Source: Akkermansiaceae bacterium (GTDB taxonomy: Bacteria; Verrucomicrobiota; Verrucomicrobiia; Verrucomicrobiales; Akkermansiaceae). Taken from it: a stretch of DNA of 64,000 nucleotides. The translations under genes and the position numbers were made by a program. The stretch covers positions 210,219 to 274,218 of the forward strand of contig CAJIZY010000013.1 in the NCBI GenBank assembly GCA_905181965.1. The letters are read 5' to 3'. The notes beneath the pieces are model-generated. The model saw only the letters and a program-made list of their open reading frames with translations. It searched no databases and was not told where the DNA came from. This document shows, in pieces, positions 16,846-26,447 of this stretch; position 1 is the stretch's first letter, and each line of letters opens with the position of its first letter.

Positions 16846-19581
16846 ATGCGATACGCCATTGTCTCAGACATCCACGCCAATATCCGAGCGTGGGAAGCAG
16901 TGCTTGCGGATATCCGCTCGCAGAGAGTCGACGTAATCGTATGTCTCGGCGACGTTGTAGGGTATGGACCCAAGCCAGCCGAAGTGCTCGAGGCAGTTAG
17001 ATCCGTCACCGATCACTTTGTGCTCGGAAACCACGATGCTGCAGCCGTCGGCATGATGGATTATTCCATTTTTAACGATCACGCCCGACAAGCAATCGAG
17101 TGGACTATTACGGAACTCTCACCTGACGCGAAGCAATTCCTCTCTTCGGTTCCGCTCGCCATCGAAGCGGGAGAATTACTATTCGTGCACGCAGAAATCG
17201 CAGAACCAGGGCGTTTCGACTACATTGACAATGTCGAAATAGCGAAAGAGAACTTTGCTGCGAATAAACACTTCGCGACCTTTGTTGGGCATACTCACTT
17301 GCCCAAAATGTTCGAGCTATCCGCAGACGGGTCGGTCCAAGAAATTTTGGATACGACTTGCGGACTTGATGCGGAAAAACGATATATCATCAACGTAGGA
17401 TCGGTCGGAGAGCCCCGAAATCCAGATGACTTGAGCTCGCGTTACGCTGTTTATGATGTCGAAAAACGCGAAATCGATTTTCGGCATGTGGAATTTGATA
17501 TTGTGGCCTACCGGCGGGATCTTGACGCAACTACTCTTGCCCTCCGCCCTTACTTCCTACGAGTTTACGAACAAGTTTTTGAGGGCCGTAAAGCTGTAGT
17601 TCCAAGCGGTGGTAGCCTAGTTGACATGCAGGTCTCGCACGACTCGGCTGCGCTGGTTGATCTCAGACAAGTCTCTACAATCGTTCAGTTAAGCAACAGC
17701 GGCACGATGCTCGCCAGCGCGCAACCGTCTCGCACTCCACTTTACGCGCTGGGCACAGCTGCGATCTTAACCATCGCCTCATTAATCTTTTGGGTGACGA
17801 AAGAAAACCATCCCTCACCATCGCAAAGCGATAAAACGTTTGTCATCAAAAAGAATGAATCGCCCACAAAGAAGGAGCCTAGAAAAGGGCCTAAAAAGAA
17901 GGAACTACGAGAGGTAATTGATCCGCGGATCGCAATTTCTAAACTCCCCGAGAAACAGGACCCACCCAAGAAAAATCCCAATCCTCAAGATCCTGAACCA
18001 ATTCCAACGAAACCCGAGAAAGAGGTAATGCAGACCGATTTGGAACCCGTGGTCGAAGTTAACGAGAAGAAAGTAAAATCTACCTGGTGGCGAATGAACA
18101 GAGAAGCCGCCGAAAGTTCTCTAGTGGATAATTCAGGGCAAATTAAATTACGCCTAGTGCGACCAGGCAAAGGAACGCGCGCCATAGCCCCAGACCCAGT
18201 TCCACTTAATCAGGCAGCAAATGATTCAGCCTTAATTTTAGGAATCTGGGAGGAAGAGAAAATTAATGGGATCTTTGCCTTAGACACCGAGAGCTCCTAC
18301 ACTTTTGAAGGTTGGTTCATCGCTGACAAACTTCGGCGCCCCATCTTCCTTCTTGGCACTCGGACAGGTGAAGGGGAAGATAACAGAGGATGGCACATCG
18401 ACTTACGCCCGCCCGCTCGCGGCAAAAAGGAGGAACAAATGGCTTTCTTTTACGATTCTGGAACCCAGCGAGTCCAAGCTCTCGCCGAAGCAGTGAAAGT
18501 TGCCGATAAAAAACCGCACCACTTCGCGATCACTTGGAATCATGAATTCAGCAACGGCGAGGGTGAAATGGCGCTTTTCCTTGATGGGACCAAAGTTGCG
18601 GCAGCCTCAGTTGCGCACTCCAATATCCCCGGCGAGCAAACTAATCCCCTCCGCATTGGAAGTCTGGGCAATAAGACACCGATCGCGCTGGATGAAATCC
18701 GATTCACCCGCAAGGCACTTCAGCCCCATGAATTCCTCCTCAAGACTGCAATCCTCGGAGCAACTATGATTAAAGGCAATTCCTCAAATAGGGATAGCTG
18801 GAGTATTCCCACGAACTGGGAGAGGGGCCAAGTTCCTAGTCCGAATGAAAACGTGATCATCAGCGAAGGCCTGACTGCGCAAGTGGAAAACAGTCCGCCC
18901 GCACCCTATTCTGGCTCCTTAATTTTAAGAAAAAATTCCCAGCTGATTTTGTGGGGATCAAGTAATCTAAATACGCTCCCAAAAGCTCCTGGCGGCATCA
19001 TGATGCATGAGAACTCATGCCTCATCTTAAGCACAGCCGAAGAGGTGAACTTCGGCCCTATCGAACTGATTGAGGATGCCAGCATTTATGGAGGAGCTTC
19101 GACAAACGGCCACGATGGTATCCGAAAATTTAACGGTGCAATAAAGGGCAGCGGAAAACTCATTTTTAATGGAGTCAATCGAAACCAATTCCGCCTTGAA
19201 ACTGCCAACACTTTCTCAGGCGGGCTCATGGCTCACTCAACTCAGAACGAACCCTTCTACATCGTTGCAGCCGCAGACGCTTCCTTCGGAACTGGTGATG
19301 TCCACCTTAAGGAAAACAGTTCATTGATCATCGAAGCCAACCTAAATGATACTATCGCTAACACTGCTGCGCTGTCTCTTGAAGGAGTTGGTAGCCTTAG
19401 GGTCAACGGAGGAGGTGCAGACCCCAATAAACTCTACAAACTCCTCTTGCAATCGGACGAGACTGTCGCGGGATTCTTCATTGATGGCGTCGATCAGGGC
19501 GAGGGGCTCTTTTCTGGCGAAACACATCCAGCGATTACCGGCCCGGGAAAGCTCACTGTGAAACGCCCCGATGATAACTAA
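16846..19581 (+). CDS. Metallophosphoesterase - transmembrane - LamG - beta-helix fusion protein
   Basis: A 911-residue fusion. Residues 1-240 form a YfcE/MJ0936-like metallophosphoesterase with all metal motifs: SDIHAN, GDVVGYGP, LGNHDAA, VHAE and FVGHTHLP. There is no signal peptide, so this part is cytoplasmic. A single transmembrane helix lies at about residues 302-320 (ALGTAAILTIASLIFWV), followed by a Lys/Pro-rich linker (about 325-410). Outside are a LamG-like domain (about 430-645, TYTFEGWFIAD-type, FLDGTKVAAASVAHS, PLRIGSLGN) and a C-terminal region with autotransporter-passenger-like repeats (NTFSGGLMAHS, GTGDVHLKENSSLIIEAN). The next gene overlaps its last 11 bp. A transmembrane enzyme that senses extracellular glycans and hydrolyses a cytoplasmic phosphoester is one possible reading. 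Confidence 0.8.
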   Translation: MRYAIVSDIHANIRAWEAVLADIRSQRVDVIVCLGDVVGYGPKPAEVLEAVRSVTDHFVLGNHDAAAVGMMDYSIFNDHARQAIEWTITELSPDAKQFLSSVPLAIEAGELLFVHAEIAEPGRFDYIDNVEIAKENFAANKHFATFVGHTHLPKMFELSADGSVQEILDTTCGLDAEKRYIINVGSVGEPRNPDDLSSRYAVYDVEKREIDFRHVEFDIVAYRRDLDATTLALRPYFLRVYEQVFEGRKAVVPSGGSLVDMQVSHDSAALVDLRQVSTIVQLSNSGTMLASAQPSRTPLYALGTAAILTIASLIFWVTKENHPSPSQSDKTFVIKKNESPTKKEPRKGPKKKELREVIDPRIAISKLPEKQDPPKKNPNPQDPEPIPTKPEKEVMQTDLEPVVEVNEKKVKSTWWRMNREAAESSLVDNSGQIKLRLVRPGKGTRAIAPDPVPLNQAANDSALILGIWEEEKINGIFALDTESSYTFEGWFIADKLRRPIFLLGTRTGEGEDNRGWHIDLRPPARGKKEEQMAFFYDSGTQRVQALAEAVKVADKKPHHFAITWNHEFSNGEGEMALFLDGTKVAAASVAHSNIPGEQTNPLRIGSLGNKTPIALDEIRFTRKALQPHEFLLKTAILGATMIKGNSSNRDSWSIPTNWERGQVPSPNENVIISEGLTAQVENSPPAPYSGSLILRKNSQLILWGSSNLNTLPKAPGGIMMHENSCLILSTAEEVNFGPIELIEDASIYGGASTNGHDGIRKFNGAIKGSGKLIFNGVNRNQFRLETANTFSGGLMAHSTQNEPFYIVAAADASFGTGDVHLKENSSLIIEANLNDTIANTAALSLEGVGSLRVNGGGADPNKLYKLLLQSDETVAGFFIDGVDQGEGLFSGETHPAITGPGKLTVKRPDDN

Positions 19582-21235
19582 GAATCTCATGAAACCACTC
19601 GTCCGACTCCTAACGATTTTCGCCGCTGGAACTCCCTTCATCCAGGCATATGAGCCGGCTTTAATCGACACCCATGTTCACCTCTGGCACCTTGATCGGC
19701 CCGAAGGAATTTATTGGATCCCGAAAGATAGCCGAGCCCTCTATCGATCTTTCATGCCAAAGGATCACGAGGCGATCGCTCAAAAAAACGGGGTGAATGG
19801 CGTTGTTGTAGTGCAAGCTGGACAGCACCTACCCGACAATCAATGGAACCTAGATGTAACGGCCCACAACAAAGCGCTTTATCGTGGCGTCGTCGGAAAC
19901 CTCTCCCAAGTGATCGGGACCGACAGATTCCAACCCCTCTTTGACAAACTTTGTCAGAACGATCGCTATCTGGGCTATCGGATTTCGGGACGGACTCAAA
20001 AAACACTAACCGGAGAATTCTATCGAGACCTCAAAAAGACGGCCAGACAGGGGAAGACCGTCGACATACTTATCGGTAAGTACACCCTTGCAGACGCTGC
20101 CAACATCGCAGACCGCATTCCCAACCTGAAAATCATCATTAATCACTTCGGCGGAGTGAGCCTTGATGGCAATCCACTCGATCCTGCCTGGATTGAAAAA
20201 TTTCGCGTAGTGGCGAAACACCCCAACGTTTTTTGTAAAGTCTCCGCCCTATTTGGGCGGGTGAAATCTCAACCAGCTCCACTCAATCTAACCTTTTACA
20301 AACCCATTCTCGATCTCGCTTTAGAATGCTTTGGCGAGGATCGGATTATCTTTGGCAGCGATTGGCCGGTCACACGAACGACCGCCGACTACGCTTCAGT
20401 CCTGAAAATTACCCGTGACTACTTCGAAAAGAGAGGCCCGACCGTTTCTCTTAAACTTTTCGCTAGTAACGCAAAAAAGTTTTATGACCTAGAAGACATT
20501 CAGATCGAACCAGGCACCAAGAAACTCCCCCTCTCAGGAGAATCTTTCCGCATCAATAGTCGTAATGCCTTCGTCATCCTTCCTAAAAAGGTGGAGGATA
20601 AGACGCCATGGGTTTGGTACGCACCCACCCTGCCTGGTCTCCCCGCCAAATCCGAAATCTGGATGTTTCAACGATTTTTGGCCAAGGGAATCGCAATTGC
20701 TGGAATTGATGTTGGCGAGTCTTATGGCAGCCGGGACGGCCGCAAGGGTTTCAGCGAACTCTACGAATATCTCACAAGACAGCGAAACTTCGCGAAAAAA
20801 CCCTGTCTCTTGGCACGAAGTCGAGGAGGCCTGATGCTCTACAATTGGGCTGTCGAAAATCCCGAAAAAGTGGGTGGCGTCGCCGGGATTTATCCGGTTT
20901 GCAATCTTGAAAGCTATCCCGGTATTGCGCGCGCAGCGGGCGCTTACCACATGACAAAAGATGAACTGAAAGCAGCGCTTCACGAAAACAACCCCACCGA
21001 ACGACTCCAACCTTTGGCTGCCGTAAAGGTCCCTATTTTCCATATTCACGGCGATAACGACAAGCTTGTTCCTTATCATCTTAATACTCAAATCCTGGTC
21101 GAAAAATATCTTAAGTTTGGCGGGCCAGCGGAAGTCGAACTTATTAAAGATCAGGGCCACAACATGTGGAGCGGATGGTTTGAATCCGAAACCCTGACTC
21201 GGTTTGTCATCAATCGAGCCCTTGGGAAGCCCTAG
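19571..21235 (+). CDS. Exported amidohydrolase - alpha/beta hydrolase fusion
   Basis: A 554-residue fusion with a signal peptide (start at 19571, or at ATG 19589 giving MKPLVRLLTIFAAGTPFIQA). Residues about 28-300 are amidohydrolase_2 (DTHVHLWHLDRPEG, IINHFGGVSLDG, FGSDWPVTRTTADY), a paralogue of the protein at 11544-12476 and related to sugar lactonases. Residues about 320-554 are an alpha/beta hydrolase with nucleophile elbow ARSRGG (Ser in S-R-G-G), HGDNDKLVPYHL (Asp) and DQGHNMWSGW (His). The pairing suggests a two-step esterase/lactonase, for example removing an ester and opening a lactone. Overlaps the previous gene by 11 bp, so likely co-expressed. Confidence 0.8.
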   Translation: MITKNLMKPLVRLLTIFAAGTPFIQAYEPALIDTHVHLWHLDRPEGIYWIPKDSRALYRSFMPKDHEAIAQKNGVNGVVVVQAGQHLPDNQWNLDVTAHNKALYRGVVGNLSQVIGTDRFQPLFDKLCQNDRYLGYRISGRTQKTLTGEFYRDLKKTARQGKTVDILIGKYTLADAANIADRIPNLKIIINHFGGVSLDGNPLDPAWIEKFRVVAKHPNVFCKVSALFGRVKSQPAPLNLTFYKPILDLALECFGEDRIIFGSDWPVTRTTADYASVLKITRDYFEKRGPTVSLKLFASNAKKFYDLEDIQIEPGTKKLPLSGESFRINSRNAFVILPKKVEDKTPWVWYAPTLPGLPAKSEIWMFQRFLAKGIAIAGIDVGESYGSRDGRKGFSELYEYLTRQRNFAKKPCLLARSRGGLMLYNWAVENPEKVGGVAGIYPVCNLESYPGIARAAGAYHMTKDELKAALHENNPTERLQPLAAVKVPIFHIHGDNDKLVPYHLNTQILVEKYLKFGGPAEVELIKDQGHNMWSGWFESETLTRFVINRALGKP

Positions 21236-21392
21236 CGAAAGAGCTCGAGCAAGTAGCTGCCGAAAAAGCCTGCTATTCTCAGGCAAGACCCTCAAACCTC
21301 CCCTTGAACGGGTAGGCCCCTCTTCAGATTTATATCAGGGCCGTAGATTTTTGTTGTTTAAACACGTGGCGAAAATATTGGTAATTTAAGCT

Positions 21393-22523
21393 ATGAAATT
21401 GATTCCGAAACACTTTCTCACCCTTACGTCATTGCTCATTCCGTTCACTCAAGCGGAACTGATACTACTCGAGCATTTTGATTACGAAGGAACCGATGCA
21501 CCTCTCAATGAATTAGATGGTGGCGAAGGCTTCGATGGACCATGGGCTGTGACCGGTTGGAGCCGTAATTTTGATATCGGACGCACTGCCTTCGCCCAAG
21601 GATCTCCCGGCACGACCATCAATCTTCGTGGAGGGTTAGAATTTCCAGATCACCCTTCTGCTGGGACCGCCGTGAGTCGATTTGGCACAGCCGGGCAAAG
21701 GGAAGCAAGCCGCACTCTTTCGGCTGAATCACAAGCAGTCCTAACTGCCGATAACACCACAATCTGGTTTAGCATGCTCACCAGTGCGCCCGATAACAAC
21801 CGATATGGGACTATGGTATTCGGCACTGACATTCTTAAAGCAGCTCAAGGCGAATCGGGGAATGGAAACCTGACTTCCGATACCGGGCAGGCCTTTGGAT
21901 TCGGGTATCGTTCAGCGGGAGGAGTTAACGGGAACTTAAACGCGGTTGCATTTGTCGACTCTGCCACTGCCACGGTAGAAGACAGCCTCTTTCTTCCACC
22001 TCTCGATCCAGAGGGCACACACCATGATACCGCTCTCACTGTGGGTAAAATCAATTGGAAACCTGATGGAACACCTGATCAGTTTTTTCTCTTTAACATC
22101 ACCGCTGATTCGATGGGCGAACCCCTCGAAGCAGATGCCATCGCGTCAATCGAAGCTGATTTCAAACAAAGTGATTTTAGCCTCATCTCAATACAGGATA
22201 CTGGTGCAACCATCTTTGACGAAATTCGATTCGGAACCGCTTTTGTCGATGTTGTTCCAGGGGGCACCCCTAACACGCCACTCTCGATCACCGAAATTGC
22301 CTATAGCAAAGATACCAAAAATGTGATCCTCGGATGGAATTCAATTCCCGGAGCAGCTTACATTATCAAGTATTCCACTGATCTCGTGAACTGGGATAAC
22401 GATCTCGACGACGGCATCACCTCAGATGGAGACACGACTTCAAGAACATTCACACTTTCTGACTTCGGTCTCGATAGTCTACCCATGGTCTTCTTCCGTG
22501 TTGAACGAGATGACACCAACTAA
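21393..22523 (+). CDS. Secreted hypothetical protein
   Basis: A 376-residue exported protein, signal peptide MKLIPKHFLTLTSLLIPFTQA. The mature start ELILLEHFDYEG and the all-beta pattern resemble the partial protein at 1-677. The last 80 residues (LSITEIAYSKDTKNVILGW, YIIKYSTDLVNWDND, FFRVERDD) form the short beta-sandwich often found at the C terminus of verrucomicrobial exported proteins. No PEP-CTERM motif at the end. A terminator follows 28 bp later. Function unknown. Confidence 0.8.
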   Translation: MKLIPKHFLTLTSLLIPFTQAELILLEHFDYEGTDAPLNELDGGEGFDGPWAVTGWSRNFDIGRTAFAQGSPGTTINLRGGLEFPDHPSAGTAVSRFGTAGQREASRTLSAESQAVLTADNTTIWFSMLTSAPDNNRYGTMVFGTDILKAAQGESGNGNLTSDTGQAFGFGYRSAGGVNGNLNAVAFVDSATATVEDSLFLPPLDPEGTHHDTALTVGKINWKPDGTPDQFFLFNITADSMGEPLEADAIASIEADFKQSDFSLISIQDTGATIFDEIRFGTAFVDVVPGGTPNTPLSITEIAYSKDTKNVILGWNSIPGAAYIIKYSTDLVNWDNDLDDGITSDGDTTSRTFTLSDFGLDSLPMVFFRVERDDTN

Positions 22524-22550
22524 AAAATTTCCTAGGCAATCCAATAAGAA

Positions 22551-22581
22551 GAGGCGGTTCGAAAGAATCGCCTCTTTTTTT
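22551..22581 (+). terminator. Strong intrinsic terminator
   Basis: Ten-base-pair stem (GAGGCGGTTC at 22551-22560 with GAATCGCCTC at 22565-22574, one G-U pair), GAAA tetraloop and a seven-T run. Ends the gene at 21393-22523; the convergent gene ends at 22596. Confidence 0.9.
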
Positions 22582-22595
22582 AATCCCCGCTAATC

Positions 22596-24848
22596 CTACT
22601 TATGAAGCGATAATAGACGCTTAGATTCCTTGATGAGGAAATCAATATCCATGAAAGGATCGGCGGAGATGTCAGACCAAAGCATATGCCCCTTGCCATT
22701 TAGAACAAAGGTTCCGTGAAGCGGCTGATCCTCGAAGTCGTCGTGGGCGGTGTATTGTTTGAAAATGTTCTTAGCCGCATCAGAGACAATTGGAAAGGGC
22801 ATGTCTCCCTTGCTATAATTATCTTGGGAATCTTTCAGATTAGCAATGTCGTCCGTTGAGATCGCCAAAATCGAAAGCCCTGCTTTTTTAAAATCAGAAT
22901 AACGATCCGCCATCGCGGTCATTTGTTCGGTACAGTGAAGGCATCCTGCCCCCAAATAAAAGACAAGAATTACCGGCTTACCCCGATACTCCGAAAGAGA
23001 AACCTTTTTCTGATGTTGGTCCGGAAGACTGAACTGAGGAGCCGGTGGCGGAGTCCAGTGAAGTGGTCCAAGCTCGTCCAGATTCGGACGCGTCAAAAGA
23101 TCACCAGCAAGCTTATGAGCGACCCGCCAATCGGCTGGATAACCGAGTTCCTTTGCGATCGGAGCGAGGCGGGCAAAAACAGGCGATTCAAGGTCCACTT
23201 CGGAACCAAAATTGCGCAAGTCCTCAAAACCGGCCTTCCATGCCGCGTCATCTTTCTTTGCGTGATAAAGCGCATGAATTGCCTTGGCCAAAAGAATGGT
23301 CTGCTTGTCCTTTTTTTCGATCTGTATTTTTGAAAGCTCAGCCGCTTTTTCGTGATCACCATAAGCCAGATGCCGGAGAACCGGGGACTGCTGTGAAGGC
23401 CTCTTTGAGAGTCCCTCTTTTGCAGTTTTAAAATCTCCATTCATCGCCGCTAGATAACCCTTTAGCTCAATAACGACATTTTCAAACTTCTTGATATTTT
23501 TTTGAAATTGATCGTGGGCCTTTTTTTCAGCGGCTTTAACTTCTTTTTCTTTCTTCTTCTCCTTTTCAGCTTTTTCCTTAGCGGCTTTTTTTGCCTGTTC
23601 TTGATCCGCCTTGAATTTCGTCAAGTAAGTCTCGATTCCCTCGATCGCTTTTCTCAATCCAACCTGTTGACCAAGATTTGCCTGAGCGACTCCGATTAAA
23701 CGAAGTCGAGAAAGGTCGTCCTCGGGCTTTGACAAGACTTCGAGCCAGGGTGAATTTGCGGCCTCAAGTGCTTCCTGCCAAAGCTCGGCTTTCTCCAGAT
23801 AATCAATTAAAGCACGCCTTCCGTAACGAGCAGATCCACGCCCCGGATTATTTAGTTTGGGATGCCTTGGATTCCCCAAGAGAGATTTCGCCATATCGAT
23901 ACTAGCTCTCACCATTCCTAGGTGAGAAAAGTTCCGAGAAAGCCATTCGTTATTATGCGCATAGTTATGGATTTGATCCGGTAAAAGGAACCACTTCATC
24001 ATGTGCTTGTGATCAACCCGCGCCGAGGCCTGCTGTTGCCAAACGGCATCCTGATAGCGCTTGGCTTTAGAATAAATATGACCCGGCATATGCCACATGT
24101 GCGCGATGCCTGGAGCGGTCTGCCCTAGCCGCGCCGCTGAATCAAGAGCCTGCTCATGATTCCGACTATCCCAAAGATGAATCGCATAATGGTGAGCCGG
24201 ATGGTTCTGATTCTTTGCAAAAATTTGCTCGAGGATCGCATCCATTCCGACGTGACTGGTGATCGGAATCCCTTTCCGATTGAACTGCCAACGCCGACAA
24301 ACTAACAATGCTTTAGCCTCCAAGTCCTTGGGGTGTTTTAGAATGATGTCTTCGTAAGCCCTTATGAAATTCTTGCGTCGCTTTGTCGCATCCTTTTCCT
24401 TCTTATCATCATGGTAGGAGACCTCCGCATTGAGGTAGGCTCGTTCATGCTCGCTAATCTTAAAATCCTCTTTTTTGAGAAGCTCGCCCGCCTTAGCAAT
24501 AAATTCCTTAGCCCGCTTTTCATTTTCGTAGTTGGCTTGCGAAAGCCCCCAGTAAGCCATCGCGCAATTTGGATCATGCGCCAAAATCGCCCGGAACGAT
24601 CTCTCTGCCTCGTAGTAATAAAATCCATGAAGTTGGCCCAGTCCCTGATTAAAGTAAGCTTGCCCTTTATCCCAGCTTGAGGTGATGGCCAGATGAACAT
24701 TACCGGTGGATCCCATCAAAGGCCCTTCTTGCCGCGGACCTTCGTTAAAAGCATGGCCATTGTGGGAATGACCTTCTTTGATGTCTTTGTTAGGCTCTTG
24801 GGCCAACAAACAGGTTGCTAGAAAAGGGAGGGTAAAAAGTATCTTCAT
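22596..24848 (-). CDS. Exported TPR protein with C-terminal peroxiredoxin/thioredoxin-like domain
   Basis: A 750-residue protein with signal peptide MKILFTLPFLATCLLAQ and an early His-rich stretch (GHSHNGHAF). Residues about 50-560 are TPR-like helices (FYYYEAERSFRAILAHDPNCAMAYWGLSQ), interrupted at about 410-450 by a Lys/Glu/Ala coiled coil. Residues about 600-750 are an AhpC/TSA-redoxin domain (FSLPDQHQKKVSLSEYRGKP, VFYLGAGCLHCTEQMTAM, LAISTDD, PFPIVSDAAKNIFKQY). The active site has CLHC instead of the CxxC of ResA or TPxxC of Prx. Known PVC 'redoxin/TPR' proteins share this order; the redox partner is unknown. Confidence 0.8.
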   Translation of the reverse strand: MKILFTLPFLATCLLAQEPNKDIKEGHSHNGHAFNEGPRQEGPLMGSTGNVHLAITSSWDKGQAYFNQGLGQLHGFYYYEAERSFRAILAHDPNCAMAYWGLSQANYENEKRAKEFIAKAGELLKKEDFKISEHERAYLNAEVSYHDDKKEKDATKRRKNFIRAYEDIILKHPKDLEAKALLVCRRWQFNRKGIPITSHVGMDAILEQIFAKNQNHPAHHYAIHLWDSRNHEQALDSAARLGQTAPGIAHMWHMPGHIYSKAKRYQDAVWQQQASARVDHKHMMKWFLLPDQIHNYAHNNEWLSRNFSHLGMVRASIDMAKSLLGNPRHPKLNNPGRGSARYGRRALIDYLEKAELWQEALEAANSPWLEVLSKPEDDLSRLRLIGVAQANLGQQVGLRKAIEGIETYLTKFKADQEQAKKAAKEKAEKEKKKEKEVKAAEKKAHDQFQKNIKKFENVVIELKGYLAAMNGDFKTAKEGLSKRPSQQSPVLRHLAYGDHEKAAELSKIQIEKKDKQTILLAKAIHALYHAKKDDAAWKAGFEDLRNFGSEVDLESPVFARLAPIAKELGYPADWRVAHKLAGDLLTRPNLDELGPLHWTPPPAPQFSLPDQHQKKVSLSEYRGKPVILVFYLGAGCLHCTEQMTAMADRYSDFKKAGLSILAISTDDIANLKDSQDNYSKGDMPFPIVSDAAKNIFKQYTAHDDFEDQPLHGTFVLNGKGHMLWSDISADPFMDIDFLIKESKRLLSLHK

Positions 24849-24899
24849 GATGGATGCTTGTGGGTTGAGATTACGTTAGAGATATGCTGAGCTTTCCAG

Positions 24900-26327
24900 A
24901 TGATTCGCTTCATTTCACTTTGGTTCCTTCTTTTCAGCCTCTCTCAAGCAGCGCAAAGGCCTAATATTGTCGTTATTTTCTGTGATGACATGGGCTACGG
25001 CGACCTCGGTTGCTTCGGGGCGAAAGGTTGGCAAACACCCCACATCGATTCAATCGCTAAAAAAGGAGTTAAATTTACCGACTTCTATGTCGCTCAGCCC
25101 GTCTGTTCGGCTTCTCGCACCGCTCTTCTCACCGGCTGCTACCCGAATCGTATCGGTATCTCCGGCGCCCTCTCCCAACGCAGCACGACCGGCATTCACT
25201 CCGATGAAACTACCCTCGCCGAAATCTGTAAATCTGCCGGCTATCGGACTGCAATGTATGGCAAATGGCATCTTGGCTATCAAAAAAACTTCCTCCCCGT
25301 AAATCACGGCTTTGACGACTACTTCGGCTATCCTTATTCAAATGACATGTGGCCCAGTGGCCCCGTTCGCTTTATGCCGGATTACCCTCTGCTTCCGCTC
25401 ATTGAAGACGACGAAATCATTGCACGTGTTCGCGACCAGTCATGGATGACCGCCTGGATCACCGAGCGCTCTGTGCGCTTTATCAACGAGAAAAAGGATA
25501 AGCCCTTCTTCCTCTACCTTGCTCACCCCCAACCACATGTCCCGCTCTTCACCTCGCCAAAATACAGCGGTTCCTCGGAGCAAGGAAAGTATGGCGATGT
25601 GATCCAGGAAATCGATTGGTCCACCGGACAAGTTCTCGCCGCACTTGAAACGGCAGGAATCACCGAAAACACACTCGTCGTCTTCACCAGCGACAACGGG
25701 CCTTGGATGGTTTATGGCAATCATGCTGGAGGAGTTGGCCCGCTCCGTGGCTGCAAAGGCAACTGCTGGGAGGGCGGAGTGCGCGTTCCTTGTGTCATGC
25801 AGTGGCCCGCCAAATTAAAAGCTAGTTCGGTTGTTAAAACACCTCTCATGACGATCGATCTTCTGCCAACCATCGCAAAGATACTTAATGTCCCGCTCCC
25901 CAAAAAACCGATTGATGGGAAAGACGCCTGGCCCGTCATCTCCGGCCAGCAAACCGAGCCAGTGCAGGAAGCCTATTACTTTTGGTATAAGCGCAACGAC
26001 CTTGAAGCAATGCGAATGGGTAAATGGAAACTGCAATTTCCACACACCTTCCGAAATTCCAAAATCACACCTGCCAACGATGGCCATGCCGGAAAGTATG
26101 TAATGCAAAAATGCGGACTCGAGCTTTACGACCTTGAAGCTGACATCGGGGAATCCAAAAACATCGCAGCCCAGCACCCCGAAATCGTCTCTAAAATGCA
26201 AGCACTCGCAATCGAGAAGCGAAGCGAGCTCGGCGATCGCCTTCAAAAAATCAAAGGCACCAAGAACCGCGAACCCGGCATCGCAAAAATTGCGAATTGG
26301 GCGAAACCAAAACCAACAAAAGAATAA
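24900..26327 (+). CDS. Type I (formylglycine) sulfatase, exported
   Basis: A 475-residue sulfatase with signal peptide MIRFISLWFLLFSLSQAA. The formylglycine motif is CSASRTALLTG (Cys oxidised by an FGE-type maturase), and metal residues are visible in VIFCDDMGYGDLGCFG and FTSDNGPW. Further family marks are GYRTAMYGKWHLGY and GVRVPCVMQWPAKL. Sulfatases of this type remove sulfate from algal or mucin glycans; substrate not predictable here. Divergent from the TPR-redoxin gene (51-bp gap) and convergent with a second sulfatase. Confidence 0.92.
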   Translation: MIRFISLWFLLFSLSQAAQRPNIVVIFCDDMGYGDLGCFGAKGWQTPHIDSIAKKGVKFTDFYVAQPVCSASRTALLTGCYPNRIGISGALSQRSTTGIHSDETTLAEICKSAGYRTAMYGKWHLGYQKNFLPVNHGFDDYFGYPYSNDMWPSGPVRFMPDYPLLPLIEDDEIIARVRDQSWMTAWITERSVRFINEKKDKPFFLYLAHPQPHVPLFTSPKYSGSSEQGKYGDVIQEIDWSTGQVLAALETAGITENTLVVFTSDNGPWMVYGNHAGGVGPLRGCKGNCWEGGVRVPCVMQWPAKLKASSVVKTPLMTIDLLPTIAKILNVPLPKKPIDGKDAWPVISGQQTEPVQEAYYFWYKRNDLEAMRMGKWKLQFPHTFRNSKITPANDGHAGKYVMQKCGLELYDLEADIGESKNIAAQHPEIVSKMQALAIEKRSELGDRLQKIKGTKNREPGIAKIANWAKPKPTKE

Positions 26328-26447
26328 AAACGGCCGTGTAAAAAACGGTTATGGGAAAAAGAACAAAGGCAAGTCCCAAGGGGTTTCATCGGCAACTTTA
26401 AACCCTGGGAAGAATTCCATTTTAATAATCAGTGCTCCAAAAGTGGT

